A stretch of DNA of 63,963 bases, taken from the NCBI GenBank assembly GCA_947169935.1, contig CAMVRS010000005.1, forward strand, positions 1 through 63,963, in the 5' to 3' direction. This DNA comes from an uncultured Lachnospiraceae bacterium (GTDB lineage: Bacteria > Bacillota > Clostridia > Lachnospirales > Lachnospiraceae). The notes beneath the pieces are model-generated. The model was not told the DNA's origin. It searched no databases and saw nothing but the letters and a program-made list of their open reading frames with translations. Made by a program: the position numbers and the translations under genes. Below, one piece after another: positions 1-8,802 of this stretch. Every line of letters starts with the position of its first letter. Position 1 is the stretch's first letter.

Positions 1-3000
1 ATCTTACCATAGGTGGTACTGCCGGAGAGGAAAAGAAGGAAGAAGCAAAGCCGGAAGAGAAGAAGGAAGAAGCAAAGCCGGAAGAGAAGAAGGAGGAAGC
101 AAAGCCCGAGGAGAAGAAAGAGGAATCTGCGAGTCTGAAGGAATACCTTATCAGCGTGGGCGTAGCTGAAGGAGATGTGATACCGGCTAAGTGGAAGGAG
201 CTGGGGGATAATCTCTGGAAACTGGCATTTGTAGCTAAGGGCAAGGTATATCTGGATCGTGTTCTGGCGCCTGTTGACAGGCTTATTTCCGCTCTTGTGG
301 AAGAAATAAAAGACAAGTCTGATAAAAAGGCTCTGGCAGCCAAATATAACAGTATATTAAAAGCTTATAATCAAATAAAGATCAACGGCGCTGAGATAGC
401 GGGTGATCTGTCGGGGAAGATGTATGAGGATAATAGTGAGATAATAGCCGCAGCTCTTGCCCTTTCAAATCATGCAATAGAGGAGGTAAGACCCTTTACT
501 ATCGGGGGGAAGACCCTGCTGAGAAATCCGAAGGTAACCAAAAAACTGGAGGACTGTACACACTGGCTGGAAGTGATCAGGGCCGGCGAAACGCTGCCCG
601 AAGACGCGGCGGCTATGAAAGCGGGGAAAGAGCAGGAGGAAAAGCCGGAAGAGGAAGAGATCGAAGACGATGCTCTTGCTTTGCTGTTTGATGAAGAAAA
701 GGCAAAAGAAGACGATCTGGCGGACGGTGAACATGAGTTTGCGGTTAATGCGGCTTTCCTGAAAGAGCCGGAAGATGAGAAAGCTTATGCTAAACGCTGG
801 GAAGATATGGCCAAGAGTATTATGCAGCTTACCAACGGTAAATATAAGAGTGATAAGCTGATGTTTCTTGTTAAATTCTGTTTCAGTCAGGCGTCTGCGC
901 TTTCCGGTAATGTGCCGCTAAGCAGGTTCAGAAAGAAGGTTGTTTTAGGCAAAAATGATAATACCATTAAAAATAATTATATTGAAATACGCGAACTTGG
1001 CAGGAATCTTGTGACTGCACTTTCCAAGCAGGATTTTGACGGTGCAGGGGATGCGAAGATCCTGGCCGGAACCATTGTCAAAACCGCTATCAGGGAGCTG
1101 GAGGTATTCGAAAGAGGCTGCGGCAGGATCGACAATGAAAAAGATAAAAAGGATATGACCTGGGCCAGAGCGCTGATCGTTGGCAAAACAGGGATGTTTG
1201 ATGATGCTGAGGTGGTAGAGAAAGAAAAAGAGCCGGAGAAAAAGGAGCCGGCGAAGAAAGAGCCCGAGAAAAAAGAGCCGGAGCAAAAGGAGGAGCAGAA
1301 AGCTGCCCCGGGTATTGAGTTTACGGAAATGGTCAAGGAAGGCGCCGATTATGTGGAATTCTGGAGAGTTATGAAAGAAAAACTCCAGGGCAGCGTCACC
1401 GAGAAGTTCAAGTTAAAACACCCCGGTAAGGGACAGGTCTTTAAGGATTTTGACAAAGTGGTAACGAGTATTGGCACTGTCATGAAGCTGCTGGCTATTA
1501 AGTCGCCGGGATTGCTGAATGCGAAGCTTCGTTCCGATATATCTGCCCAGCTTAAGTTTTATTACAGTTACATAGACAAAATAGGTGATGTACTCTCACA
1601 GGTCATGGAAACGGATGATGTGAAGAATACAGAGGCGGCGGCTGCCCTGAAACAGGTATCGTCACTTGCAAAAAAAGAGCATATTTACCTTATCGCGGGA
1701 ACAAGAATGGCCGGACAGGGAAAGAATATTAAGACTTTTGCCGATTATTTGGTGACAGGAAGAAAGGAATATGAAACCCTGAAAGCCAGGAAAGCATCCA
1801 AAGAGCAGCAGAAAGAAGCCGGTAAAGGAAAGGCACAGCCTGTTGCGCCCCAGCAGCCTCTGCAGCCTGCAGGAGGCGGTAATGATGGTGCTCCGAAGAA
1901 TGAGCCTCAGCAGATCGCCGGTGGCGGGGATCATGCAAATGAAGAGCAGGTAAACGGTGATCAGGTAAACGGTGACCAGGTAAATGACGGTCAGGGAAAT
2001 GAAGATCTGGCAAAAGAGGGGCATGGTGACGGTCAGGGAGTTGAGCCTCCTAAGGATAATGAACAGAAAGAGGAGCCTCCTAAGGATGATGAACAGCTTG
2101 ACAGGGAACTGGAGCAGCTTGAAAAAGAGTTCGGAGATGAAGAAGAAGCCGGAGATGATGAGGACCAGCTGGCAGACATAAAACGTGACATGGATCTGTT
2201 TAGAGGCCGCTTCGAGGCGGAAATGAAAAGGTATAACAAAGTCCTGGGTATTGAAGACGAGAAGGGAGAAGAAAAGGCGCCCGGGAAGAAGAAAGCGCCT
2301 GATAAAAAGAAGGCGCCCGAGAAGAAGAAAGCTCCAGGAGGCAGAAGAAACAGCATAAGCGGACCGGTTGAGAAGAAAGAAGATAAGCCCGAAGTGGGAA
2401 GAAAACGCAGGATGAGCGTTGATCTTACTCATAAGACCAATCCCGAAAAGATAGCTGATGCTGCCAAGGAGATGAAGGCTCTTAATGATGGTGCAAAAGA
2501 AGTCGGAAAGCAGAGCTTTGTACCTATCAGCAAAGGTGAGATAGCCAAGAACCGGGTCGTTTCCGGAGCCAAATATGTATGGGGATCAGCCATGATGCCT
2601 TTTAACGCCCTTACTATGGGTGTCAGCAAGCTGCTGCTGAAGTATAAGAAGTCAAAACGCCCCGGGGACGTGCAGGCTGACAGAACAGAAAAGAATGTAA
2701 AGAAGATCGCCGGACGCGGGACTAAGAGTCTGGCAGAGAAAAATGTTCCCAAGGATAACGAGGGGAAGGAGCTGGTCTATGATGATACACGCAATGTTCC
2801 TCTGGTCTGGGAATTTATAACTGCCGGGGATACCGAAGAAGAACCGGAGATGAGTATTAACGTAGATCAGCCCGTAGAAGGAAAGACCAAGGCGACCTCC
2901 GGTACTAACGCCGGCCATACATTTATAAGCCTTTCATATACCAGGCATAATCTGTCGACTGACAGTAAGGAAAGGTATAAAGTTGAATATGGTTTTTATC

Positions 3001-4802
3001 CCAAGGACGGTTTCGGAAGTATAGGGCTTTCGATCAATCAGGGTATGAAAGCAATGATACCGGGTATGCTTTTTAATGACAGAGGACACAGTTACAGCAT
3101 TTCCAAGAGATACAGCATACCGGTAAATAAGGTTAATGAAGTTTTAAAAGCATCAGAAAATTATGCGAACGAAGGCTATAATATAATGACCCGAAACTGC
3201 ACTACCTTTGCTGTGGAGATGGGTAAGATTGCCGGAATTCCCGTAGCTGATCAGATAAAGGAATCTGAGTATGAGCTTGGAACCGGGGCAAGGATAGGTT
3301 CTGTGTTCTTCGGCGGTTTTGCACCCTCTGCAAGATATACGGGTGAGATGGATATCGAAGAAATGCTCACAAAGGAAGATAAATCCGGTTATCAGTTTTA
3401 TGGGCAGAAGATGGCAACTCTTGGAGAAAGAGAAAAATATAAGAAGACCCGTGAATTAATGCCGCATACGCCCTATGGGTTTTCACCGGCTGTAGCGGGA
3501 GAGACCATGCGTCAGGTGAAGGAGGAAAAAGGAGAGACAGGTGCATATCTCGAACTGAATATGGAGAAGAATTTTAAGACCATGGGAGAGGAAGCGGACA
3601 AGCTTACTTCAGATATCGTAAATAAATTTACCACTTTATATCAGGCGGAAAAAGGAAATGCAAAGGATAAAAGTGAAGGCAGGAAGGATGACAAGGGAAA
3701 TGAGATAAATCCCAGATACGACATGATCCAGAAGATCCAGGCGAAAGACATATGGGCTAAGATGAAGAAATACAAGCCCAAGCCGAGGCAGGAAGCAAAA
3801 GATGAGCTGGAGGAGATCAAAGCATTCAGAAAGGAAATCAATGACTGGCGTAAGAGCTTTGCCTCCTTTATCAGTGGCTATCCCGAATACGCCAAAACCA
3901 GCATGGAAAAAAATATGCAGCTGCTGAGCATTCTGGAGGAGGCGATAAACCAGCTGGATGATGCTTATATGAAGCAATATAATGCGAAGTATACAGGTGA
4001 TCTTGCAGAGACACGCGAGCGTTATCTCAGGACGGATATTCCGTTAAAATATACAGATGCCAAGAATAATGTGCATGAAGTAAGGCTTCCGCCCACGATC
4101 GTAGAGGCATATCTGCAGATGTTCGGATCCATGGATGAAGCTGCGCCCCAAATGGCGGAGTATTGCAGATACAGTAATGAGTTACTGGATGCCAAAACAG
4201 ACAAAGATAAAGCTGCGTTAAATAAGAGATATGCAGATGCTATACAAACATATAAAACAGCAACCGAATTTGCTGCTTCACACAGATATCTCTTTAACAG
4301 GAAGTCGTTTGATAAGGAAGAGCTTGATTATGCATTCAAAGAGCTGCCACGGATGGAAAAACCGGGAAAAGACGCTTCGGTCTCAGATGCTATGGTAACG
4401 GAGAAACTCACTCCTTCTGCGATGCTGCAGACGCTTATGATTGAACCGGTATTTAGAGGTTTTGGCCGGAATATAGGTGAATTTGAGCGTAAGAAAAATA
4501 ATGAAGAAAAAACAGCCTGGGTAAAAAACCGTATTATGGAAGTAATACAGCAGGAGGATAATAAGAAGGAATTAAAGAGGATACTGGCGTATTTTAAGAA
4601 AGACTCAGGTAATGATGCGAAAGCTAAAGAAAAGTTTTTAAAAGCGGTGTTTGATTCGTTTTTACCCAATTTCCTGATAGATCACACTCTTTCAGATAAG
4701 GAGAGGAACGCAATAATTGATGAGCTGCCAAAGTGGGCTGAATTTAAAAACCATATTGATGCCGTGCTGGCAGAAGTAACGGTTGAAGATTTTACTGAAT
4801 AG
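1..4802 (+). CDS. Giant charged protein with embedded papain-like His/Cys core (5' end outside window)
   Basis: The frame is open to the left edge, so the start is missing; about 1600 residues are visible. The visible N-terminus carries almost four 9-residue repeats rich in E and K. Further low-complexity linkers (acidic, Lys-Pro-Ala, Asn-Gly-Asp-Gln) separate helical blocks. No signal peptide or membrane segment is seen in the visible part. A compact domain at about nt 2880-3260 has AGHTFI (His at 2916), then GFYP, then RNCTTF (Cys at 3198). His before Cys is the order of circularly permuted NlpC/P60-type papain folds, so a cysteine peptidase, amidase or acyltransferase-like activity is inferred. 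The family was not recognised. A good terminator follows. It could be an effector or toxin-like protein or a large structural protein; the sequence does not decide. Confidence 0.75.
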   Translation, partial: LTIGGTAGEEKKEEAKPEEKKEEAKPEEKKEEAKPEEKKEESASLKEYLISVGVAEGDVIPAKWKELGDNLWKLAFVAKGKVYLDRVLAPVDRLISALVEEIKDKSDKKALAAKYNSILKAYNQIKINGAEIAGDLSGKMYEDNSEIIAAALALSNHAIEEVRPFTIGGKTLLRNPKVTKKLEDCTHWLEVIRAGETLPEDAAAMKAGKEQEEKPEEEEIEDDALALLFDEEKAKEDDLADGEHEFAVNAAFLKEPEDEKAYAKRWEDMAKSIMQLTNGKYKSDKLMFLVKFCFSQASALSGNVPLSRFRKKVVLGKNDNTIKNNYIEIRELGRNLVTALSKQDFDGAGDAKILAGTIVKTAIRELEVFERGCGRIDNEKDKKDMTWARALIVGKTGMFDDAEVVEKEKEPEKKEPAKKEPEKKEPEQKEEQKAAPGIEFTEMVKEGADYVEFWRVMKEKLQGSVTEKFKLKHPGKGQVFKDFDKVVTSIGTVMKLLAIKSPGLLNAKLRSDISAQLKFYYSYIDKIGDVLSQVMETDDVKNTEAAAALKQVSSLAKKEHIYLIAGTRMAGQGKNIKTFADYLVTGRKEYETLKARKASKEQQKEAGKGKAQPVAPQQPLQPAGGGNDGAPKNEPQQIAGGGDHANEEQVNGDQVNGDQVNDGQGNEDLAKEGHGDGQGVEPPKDNEQKEEPPKDDEQLDRELEQLEKEFGDEEEAGDDEDQLADIKRDMDLFRGRFEAEMKRYNKVLGIEDEKGEEKAPGKKKAPDKKKAPEKKKAPGGRRNSISGPVEKKEDKPEVGRKRRMSVDLTHKTNPEKIADAAKEMKALNDGAKEVGKQSFVPISKGEIAKNRVVSGAKYVWGSAMMPFNALTMGVSKLLLKYKKSKRPGDVQADRTEKNVKKIAGRGTKSLAEKNVPKDNEGKELVYDDTRNVPLVWEFITAGDTEEEPEMSINVDQPVEGKTKATSGTNAGHTFISLSYTRHNLSTDSKERYKVEYGFYPKDGFGSIGLSINQGMKAMIPGMLFNDRGHSYSISKRYSIPVNKVNEVLKASENYANEGYNIMTRNCTTFAVEMGKIAGIPVADQIKESEYELGTGARIGSVFFGGFAPSARYTGEMDIEEMLTKEDKSGYQFYGQKMATLGEREKYKKTRELMPHTPYGFSPAVAGETMRQVKEEKGETGAYLELNMEKNFKTMGEEADKLTSDIVNKFTTLYQAEKGNAKDKSEGRKDDKGNEINPRYDMIQKIQAKDIWAKMKKYKPKPRQEAKDELEEIKAFRKEINDWRKSFASFISGYPEYAKTSMEKNMQLLSILEEAINQLDDAYMKQYNAKYTGDLAETRERYLRTDIPLKYTDAKNNVHEVRLPPTIVEAYLQMFGSMDEAAPQMAEYCRYSNELLDAKTDKDKAALNKRYADAIQTYKTATEFAASHRYLFNRKSFDKEELDYAFKELPRMEKPGKDASVSDAMVTEKLTPSAMLQTLMIEPVFRGFGRNIGEFERKKNNEEKTAWVKNRIMEVIQQEDNKKELKRILAYFKKDSGNDAKAKEKFLKAVFDSFLPNFLIDHTLSDKERNAIIDELPKWAEFKNHIDAVLAEVTVEDFTE
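27..128 (+). repeat. 27-bp tandem repeat in coding sequence (about 3.7 units)
   Basis: Units of 27 bases begin at 27, 54, 81 and 108 and encode EEKKEEAKP. They differ by only a few synonymous changes, and the last unit is partial. The block probably continues a linker that began outside the window. Its unit number is expected to vary by slippage. Confidence 0.85.
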
Positions 4803-4832
4803 TATGGCAGTATCTGACGGAATTTGACAGAT

Positions 4833-4870
4833 GGGGGCAGACTCCCTTGCAAAGGGGACTGCCCCTTTTT
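4833..4870 (+). terminator. Rho-independent terminator
   Basis: GGGGCAG (4834-4840) pairs with CTGCCCC (4859-4865), extended inward by CTCCC against GGGGA with a bulge, followed by a run of T. It ends the giant gene. Confidence 0.85.
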
Positions 4871-4872
4871 CA

Positions 4873-4900
4873 TGTCATCCTGAGCGCAGCGAAGGATCTT
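4873..4900 (+). repeat. GNA mini-hairpin repeat, copy 1
   Basis: A 28-bp intergenic repeat. Outer stem ATCCT/AGGAT, GA/GA internal loop, then GC-GCA-GC at the centre. It lies directly after the terminator of the giant gene and before the promoter of the next gene. Confidence 0.85.
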
Positions 4901-4925
4901 TTATTCCCGGATTGATTCGCTGCAA

Positions 4926-4954
4926 TTGATTATTTTACACATTTATAGTAAAAT
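4926..4954 (+). promoter_or_regulatory. Sigma-A promoter of the MBG-repeat protein
   Basis: TTGATT (4926-4931), 17-nt spacer, TAAAAT (4949-4954). The start codon at 4999 lies 44 nt downstream and has a good ribosome binding site. Confidence 0.65.
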
Positions 4955-4998
4955 CCATCTTTGATGCATAATATCATACAGGTAAGGAGGGAATGAAT

Positions 4999-7900
4999 AT
5001 GCAAAAATTCTTTACAAGAAAAAGAAGCCTTGCACGTAAAGCAGCTGCCATGATGTCTGCAGTTATGCTCTTTACGTCGGAGGCGGGCGTATTCCTGGAG
5101 AGCGCGGCTGTCGTAAATGCGGCAGATGATGAAGCACAGGAAGACGCTGCAGAGGAGAGCGGAACGGTAAGCGCTGCGGACGGTGCATTTTCCGTAACGG
5201 TTTCCAAGCTTCAGTACGGTGAGGACGGAAGCAATGCAAAGGGCAATCTGGATGCCATCTTCGCACCTAAGCTGATGGCAGACGGAGCAGAACTGGTATT
5301 GGGCAAAGACTATACCACAAGCTATAAGTTCTTTGCAGATAAGGAAGAGGCCCTGGCAGTAACGGCAGATTCCTTTGCTGATGCAGAAGGTCTGGTGCTT
5401 TCCGAAGTGCCCGCAGGCACAACTGTCTACGCAGTGGTTAAAGCCGTTGCAGCCGATGCAGACTATCTGGTATCAGCAGAGCTTACAGTAGCAAAGAGAA
5501 CAATAAGCTTAAGCTATGAGGCATCCGCAGATGCAGCTATCGAAGGCCGTGATGTGGCAGAGGACGGCAGCTATGTGATAGCAGCAGATGATGTTGATTA
5601 CAGTGGATTCACCCTTGATATCGCAGACGGTTTTGCTTATGAGCTTAATGCAGAGGCGCTGCTTTCCGGTGATGTGGTCCTGGATCTGTCCGGTGTGGAC
5701 CTTTCAGCTGACAGCTGCAGCAGCGTACCCATGGAAGTCTGGCTTGACCCCGCTTTTGAAGATAATTATGAGCTGGATAAGAACATCCATGGTGATTATT
5801 ACATCTTAAAGGCACAGTATTATGTAGTATTTACCGCAAATAATAACGGTGAAGTATTTACAAAGACCTATGCTTTTCCTTCATATGATTTTAGCGGGAC
5901 AGCACAGGAGCTGCTGGATAAGCTTGGGGCTACAGCAGATATATTCACCGGGACCGGCAGTGAGTATACCCTGGGCGGATTCCTTGATACCGCCACCGAT
6001 CATCTGACCGGCTGGACAGTGTATACCGACGGATTCAACGCAAAGAGCGATAATTATCAGTCGGGATATTACAACACTACAGTTAATGTCAATGCCGATG
6101 CTTCAACCTATGATGATGCGGGAAACAAAAAGGATTTCAAACTGAGCGGCAAGAAGGATTATCTTTTTGTAGGACAGATCAGTAAGGCTGCAGCAGATAA
6201 TCTTTTTGTTTCGGTAATACCTTCGGTTTACTACGATACACGTGAGCATGTGGCTCTGGGTTCAAAGGCCAATGCAAAGAAACAGGCTGCAGACCTTCGT
6301 ATCAAGGTCAACTATTCTGATAATGGTAAAGTTGGCGGTATGCAGAGCTACAGCGAACTGAACCTGAACACGGATTACACTGTCAAGTATTTCAATAATA
6401 AAGATGCATCCATGGCAGTGAGTGAGAACGGCACCTATGTACGCATAAAGTCTGACGATCAGCGCCCCCGCGTAGAGATCACAGGAAAGGGCAATTATAC
6501 CGGTTTTTCCGCTACCGTATACTTTGATATCCTCCCGATCAATATGGGTGATTATGAGTATAAGTATGATTTTATCCATGAAAAAAATGATACCTATCGC
6601 GACGGATTTGATTATAGCAGCTTAGATAATCCCTATACCTATGTTCATTCGGAGGCAGCTAAGGTTTCGGGCATAAGCAAAGATACCTATATATTGAAGA
6701 ACGGAAAGGTCAGCGGTATCAATCCCAAGCTTACGAAGTACTATTATACCTACGGCTACGGCAACTACAAGACCGCATATAATACCATAACACTTAAGGC
6801 GGGCACCGATTACACCCAGGAAATCTGGAAATGGAACAGCGAAGATAATTGCTGGGATAAAGTTGAGGGTATCACGGATCCCAATAAGATAACCGAAGCA
6901 GGTGATTATCTCCTGTTATTCAGGGGCACGGGCAATTACTGCGGAGCAATTTTCGGCGGATATGATGCCAATCATTTTGCAAGCGGCAGGGATACCGAAG
7001 GATACATTAATCCTTCACATGATCCCGGCACCGATTTCCAGTTCCGTATAACGGATACTACAAATTTCGATGTGGAATATGCTACCGTCACCATCGGTAC
7101 CAAGTCCGTTAAGTGGGACGGCCTGGAACGTAATTCTGCAAGCTTTAATATAGTTGTAAAGGATAAGAGCAAGAAGGAACTGGAATACGGTAAGGATTAT
7201 CTCATAAACTTTAGTGCAAGATATTCTAATGCTAACGGCAAAAACGGCGGAGAAAGCATAACAGCTTCCAACGTTTATACCCTGTATCTGATCGGCGTAG
7301 GTGATTATTACGGTTACAAGTACGGAAAGACCGTTACCATTCAGGGACTTAAGCTCAATAAAAAGTTCTTTACCATTAACGGATCAAGCTGGGATGTTTC
7401 AGAGGCAGGCAAGACTGCAGGACTGGTTAAGGATCAAAGCAGTAATGCATATTATGTAAGTTCCTATACAAGCAGCAGTAACGGTAAAAAGAACCTGGTG
7501 ATCGGCGGCAGCGGCCGTTCCGGACAGGCTATCGATCCGGCTTCCACAGTAAAATCTCCCATAAAGGTAACCAAGATGCAGCTTAAAGATGCTATAGCCA
7601 ATGGTTATGTGAGCTTTACTGTTTCCGATAACGGTGCATACAACATCAAGGGAGCCATACCTGACAGTATACAATACAGATCAGGTAAATATCAGAGCAA
7701 TAACTGGGGAATAAGCAGTCTGTATAGCGGATTCAGAGCATATATAAGCATCTATGATCCCGAAACCAACAACTACATGGGTTATGCATATGTGACCTTT
7801 ACCTTCAAAAATAATACAAAGCTGGGCAAGACTGCAAAAGTTACAGCAAGCGTTACGGGAGGCAATATGCTTACCGGAAGTGCCGAATTAGGTACTTATA

Positions 7901-8577
7901 AGGTAGTTAACAAAGATGTATTCAACATACCCGTATACAGCAATGTTACTCCCTATGCAGGAAGCATGAGCTATTCGGCTGTATACTCTGTGGTTATGGA
8001 TGCACCTCAGTCAAAGGGCAAGCTGGATAAGCCTAATGTAAAGCTTTATCAGGTATACCGTGACAAGAACGGCAGCTATAAGTCTGTAGCTCTTTCCGCA
8101 AAGCAGTATACGATAAAAACCGGTGATGAGCTGGGCAGCAACCATATCGCTATCAATACCTATGCGGCTAACGGCAAGACCGGTGATTTCAACTTCATAC
8201 CCGAGTACTCGGATCTTGGAGTATTTACCGGCGTATTTGCTCTGTATAAGGCAAAGCTTACACCTGCCGATATAAGCGCTGTATCTATCAACGGTATTGG
8301 ATACACAGTAAACAAGGGCGTTATCGACAGCTCTTTTGCTCCTGAATTCACCGGTTATTACATCAATCCCCAGGTGGATAAAGTAACGGCGTCCAAGGCA
8401 GAGCTTGTAAATTCTTCTGATTATGATCTGGGTTATTATACCAATACCGCGGCAGGCGATAAGAGCGGTACCATTATGATAATGCCTCATTATAATTCAA
8501 AAACCGACAGCTACGAGTATGGCGGAACAGCTTTGATCAACTTTAAGATAGCTTCCGTTGAAGGCGTAACGCTGTAA
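4999..8577 (+). CDS. Secreted repeat protein with MBG/YDG-like domains
   Basis: A 1192-residue exported protein. The N-terminus has a run of Lys/Arg, a hydrophobic stretch and an Ala-rich cleavage region near residue 40. The start at 4999 is chosen over 4993 because AAGGAGG (4984-4990) is 8 nt from it but only 2 nt from the earlier ATG. The body is beta-rich, with recurring patterns of the type G-x-GNY-x-G followed by a short F-x-I strand (for example TGKGNYTGF and RGTGNYCGA). This is typical of MBG-like modules in Lachnospiraceae surface proteins. There is no LPXTG motif, lipobox or C-terminal membrane anchor, so it is probably released or held non-covalently. Ligand or adhesion roles are possible, and no catalytic motif was seen. 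Confidence 0.85.
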   Translation: MQKFFTRKRSLARKAAAMMSAVMLFTSEAGVFLESAAVVNAADDEAQEDAAEESGTVSAADGAFSVTVSKLQYGEDGSNAKGNLDAIFAPKLMADGAELVLGKDYTTSYKFFADKEEALAVTADSFADAEGLVLSEVPAGTTVYAVVKAVAADADYLVSAELTVAKRTISLSYEASADAAIEGRDVAEDGSYVIAADDVDYSGFTLDIADGFAYELNAEALLSGDVVLDLSGVDLSADSCSSVPMEVWLDPAFEDNYELDKNIHGDYYILKAQYYVVFTANNNGEVFTKTYAFPSYDFSGTAQELLDKLGATADIFTGTGSEYTLGGFLDTATDHLTGWTVYTDGFNAKSDNYQSGYYNTTVNVNADASTYDDAGNKKDFKLSGKKDYLFVGQISKAAADNLFVSVIPSVYYDTREHVALGSKANAKKQAADLRIKVNYSDNGKVGGMQSYSELNLNTDYTVKYFNNKDASMAVSENGTYVRIKSDDQRPRVEITGKGNYTGFSATVYFDILPINMGDYEYKYDFIHEKNDTYRDGFDYSSLDNPYTYVHSEAAKVSGISKDTYILKNGKVSGINPKLTKYYYTYGYGNYKTAYNTITLKAGTDYTQEIWKWNSEDNCWDKVEGITDPNKITEAGDYLLLFRGTGNYCGAIFGGYDANHFASGRDTEGYINPSHDPGTDFQFRITDTTNFDVEYATVTIGTKSVKWDGLERNSASFNIVVKDKSKKELEYGKDYLINFSARYSNANGKNGGESITASNVYTLYLIGVGDYYGYKYGKTVTIQGLKLNKKFFTINGSSWDVSEAGKTAGLVKDQSSNAYYVSSYTSSSNGKKNLVIGGSGRSGQAIDPASTVKSPIKVTKMQLKDAIANGYVSFTVSDNGAYNIKGAIPDSIQYRSGKYQSNNWGISSLYSGFRAYISIYDPETNNYMGYAYVTFTFKNNTKLGKTAKVTASVTGGNMLTGSAELGTYKVVNKDVFNIPVYSNVTPYAGSMSYSAVYSVVMDAPQSKGKLDKPNVKLYQVYRDKNGSYKSVALSAKQYTIKTGDELGSNHIAINTYAANGKTGDFNFIPEYSDLGVFTGVFALYKAKLTPADISAVSINGIGYTVNKGVIDSSFAPEFTGYYINPQVDKVTASKAELVNSSDYDLGYYTNTAAGDKSGTIMIMPHYNSKTDSYEYGGTALINFKIASVEGVTL

Positions 8578-8608
8578 TACTGTTTTATCGGACTTTTGTC
8601 TGACATTT

Positions 8609-8638
8609 AAGGGCGCGGCTTAAGGCTGCGCCCTTTTT
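8609..8638 (+). terminator. Rho-independent terminator
   Basis: AAGGGCGC (8609-8616) pairs with GCGCCCTT (8628-8635) and is followed by TTTTT. It closes the MBG-repeat gene. Confidence 0.9.
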
Positions 8639-8715
8639 AGTGATTTTTATGGCTGGGCAAAATATAGAACTAAACCCGACAAAGTATAGGGCAGGGGCGT
8701 TTTTTGCCCCTTAGC

Positions 8716-8744
8716 TTGAATAAAAACCTTTGGTATAGTATAAT
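8716..8744 (+). promoter_or_regulatory. Sigma-A promoter of the subtilase gene
   Basis: TTGAAT (8716-8721), 17-nt spacer, TATAAT (8739-8744). It is followed by a leader of about 50 nt and AAGGAGG at 8791-8797. Confidence 0.8.
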
Positions 8745-8802
8745 ACCATACGTTACCCTATCATAACACAAACCATTATTATCTATTATTAAGGAGGAAA
8801 AA

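Noticed and set aside
8690-8712. Short GGGGC...GCCCC hairpin before the subtilase promoter
   Set aside because: Only 5 bp with a T-rich loop and no partner gene to terminate; probably incidental.
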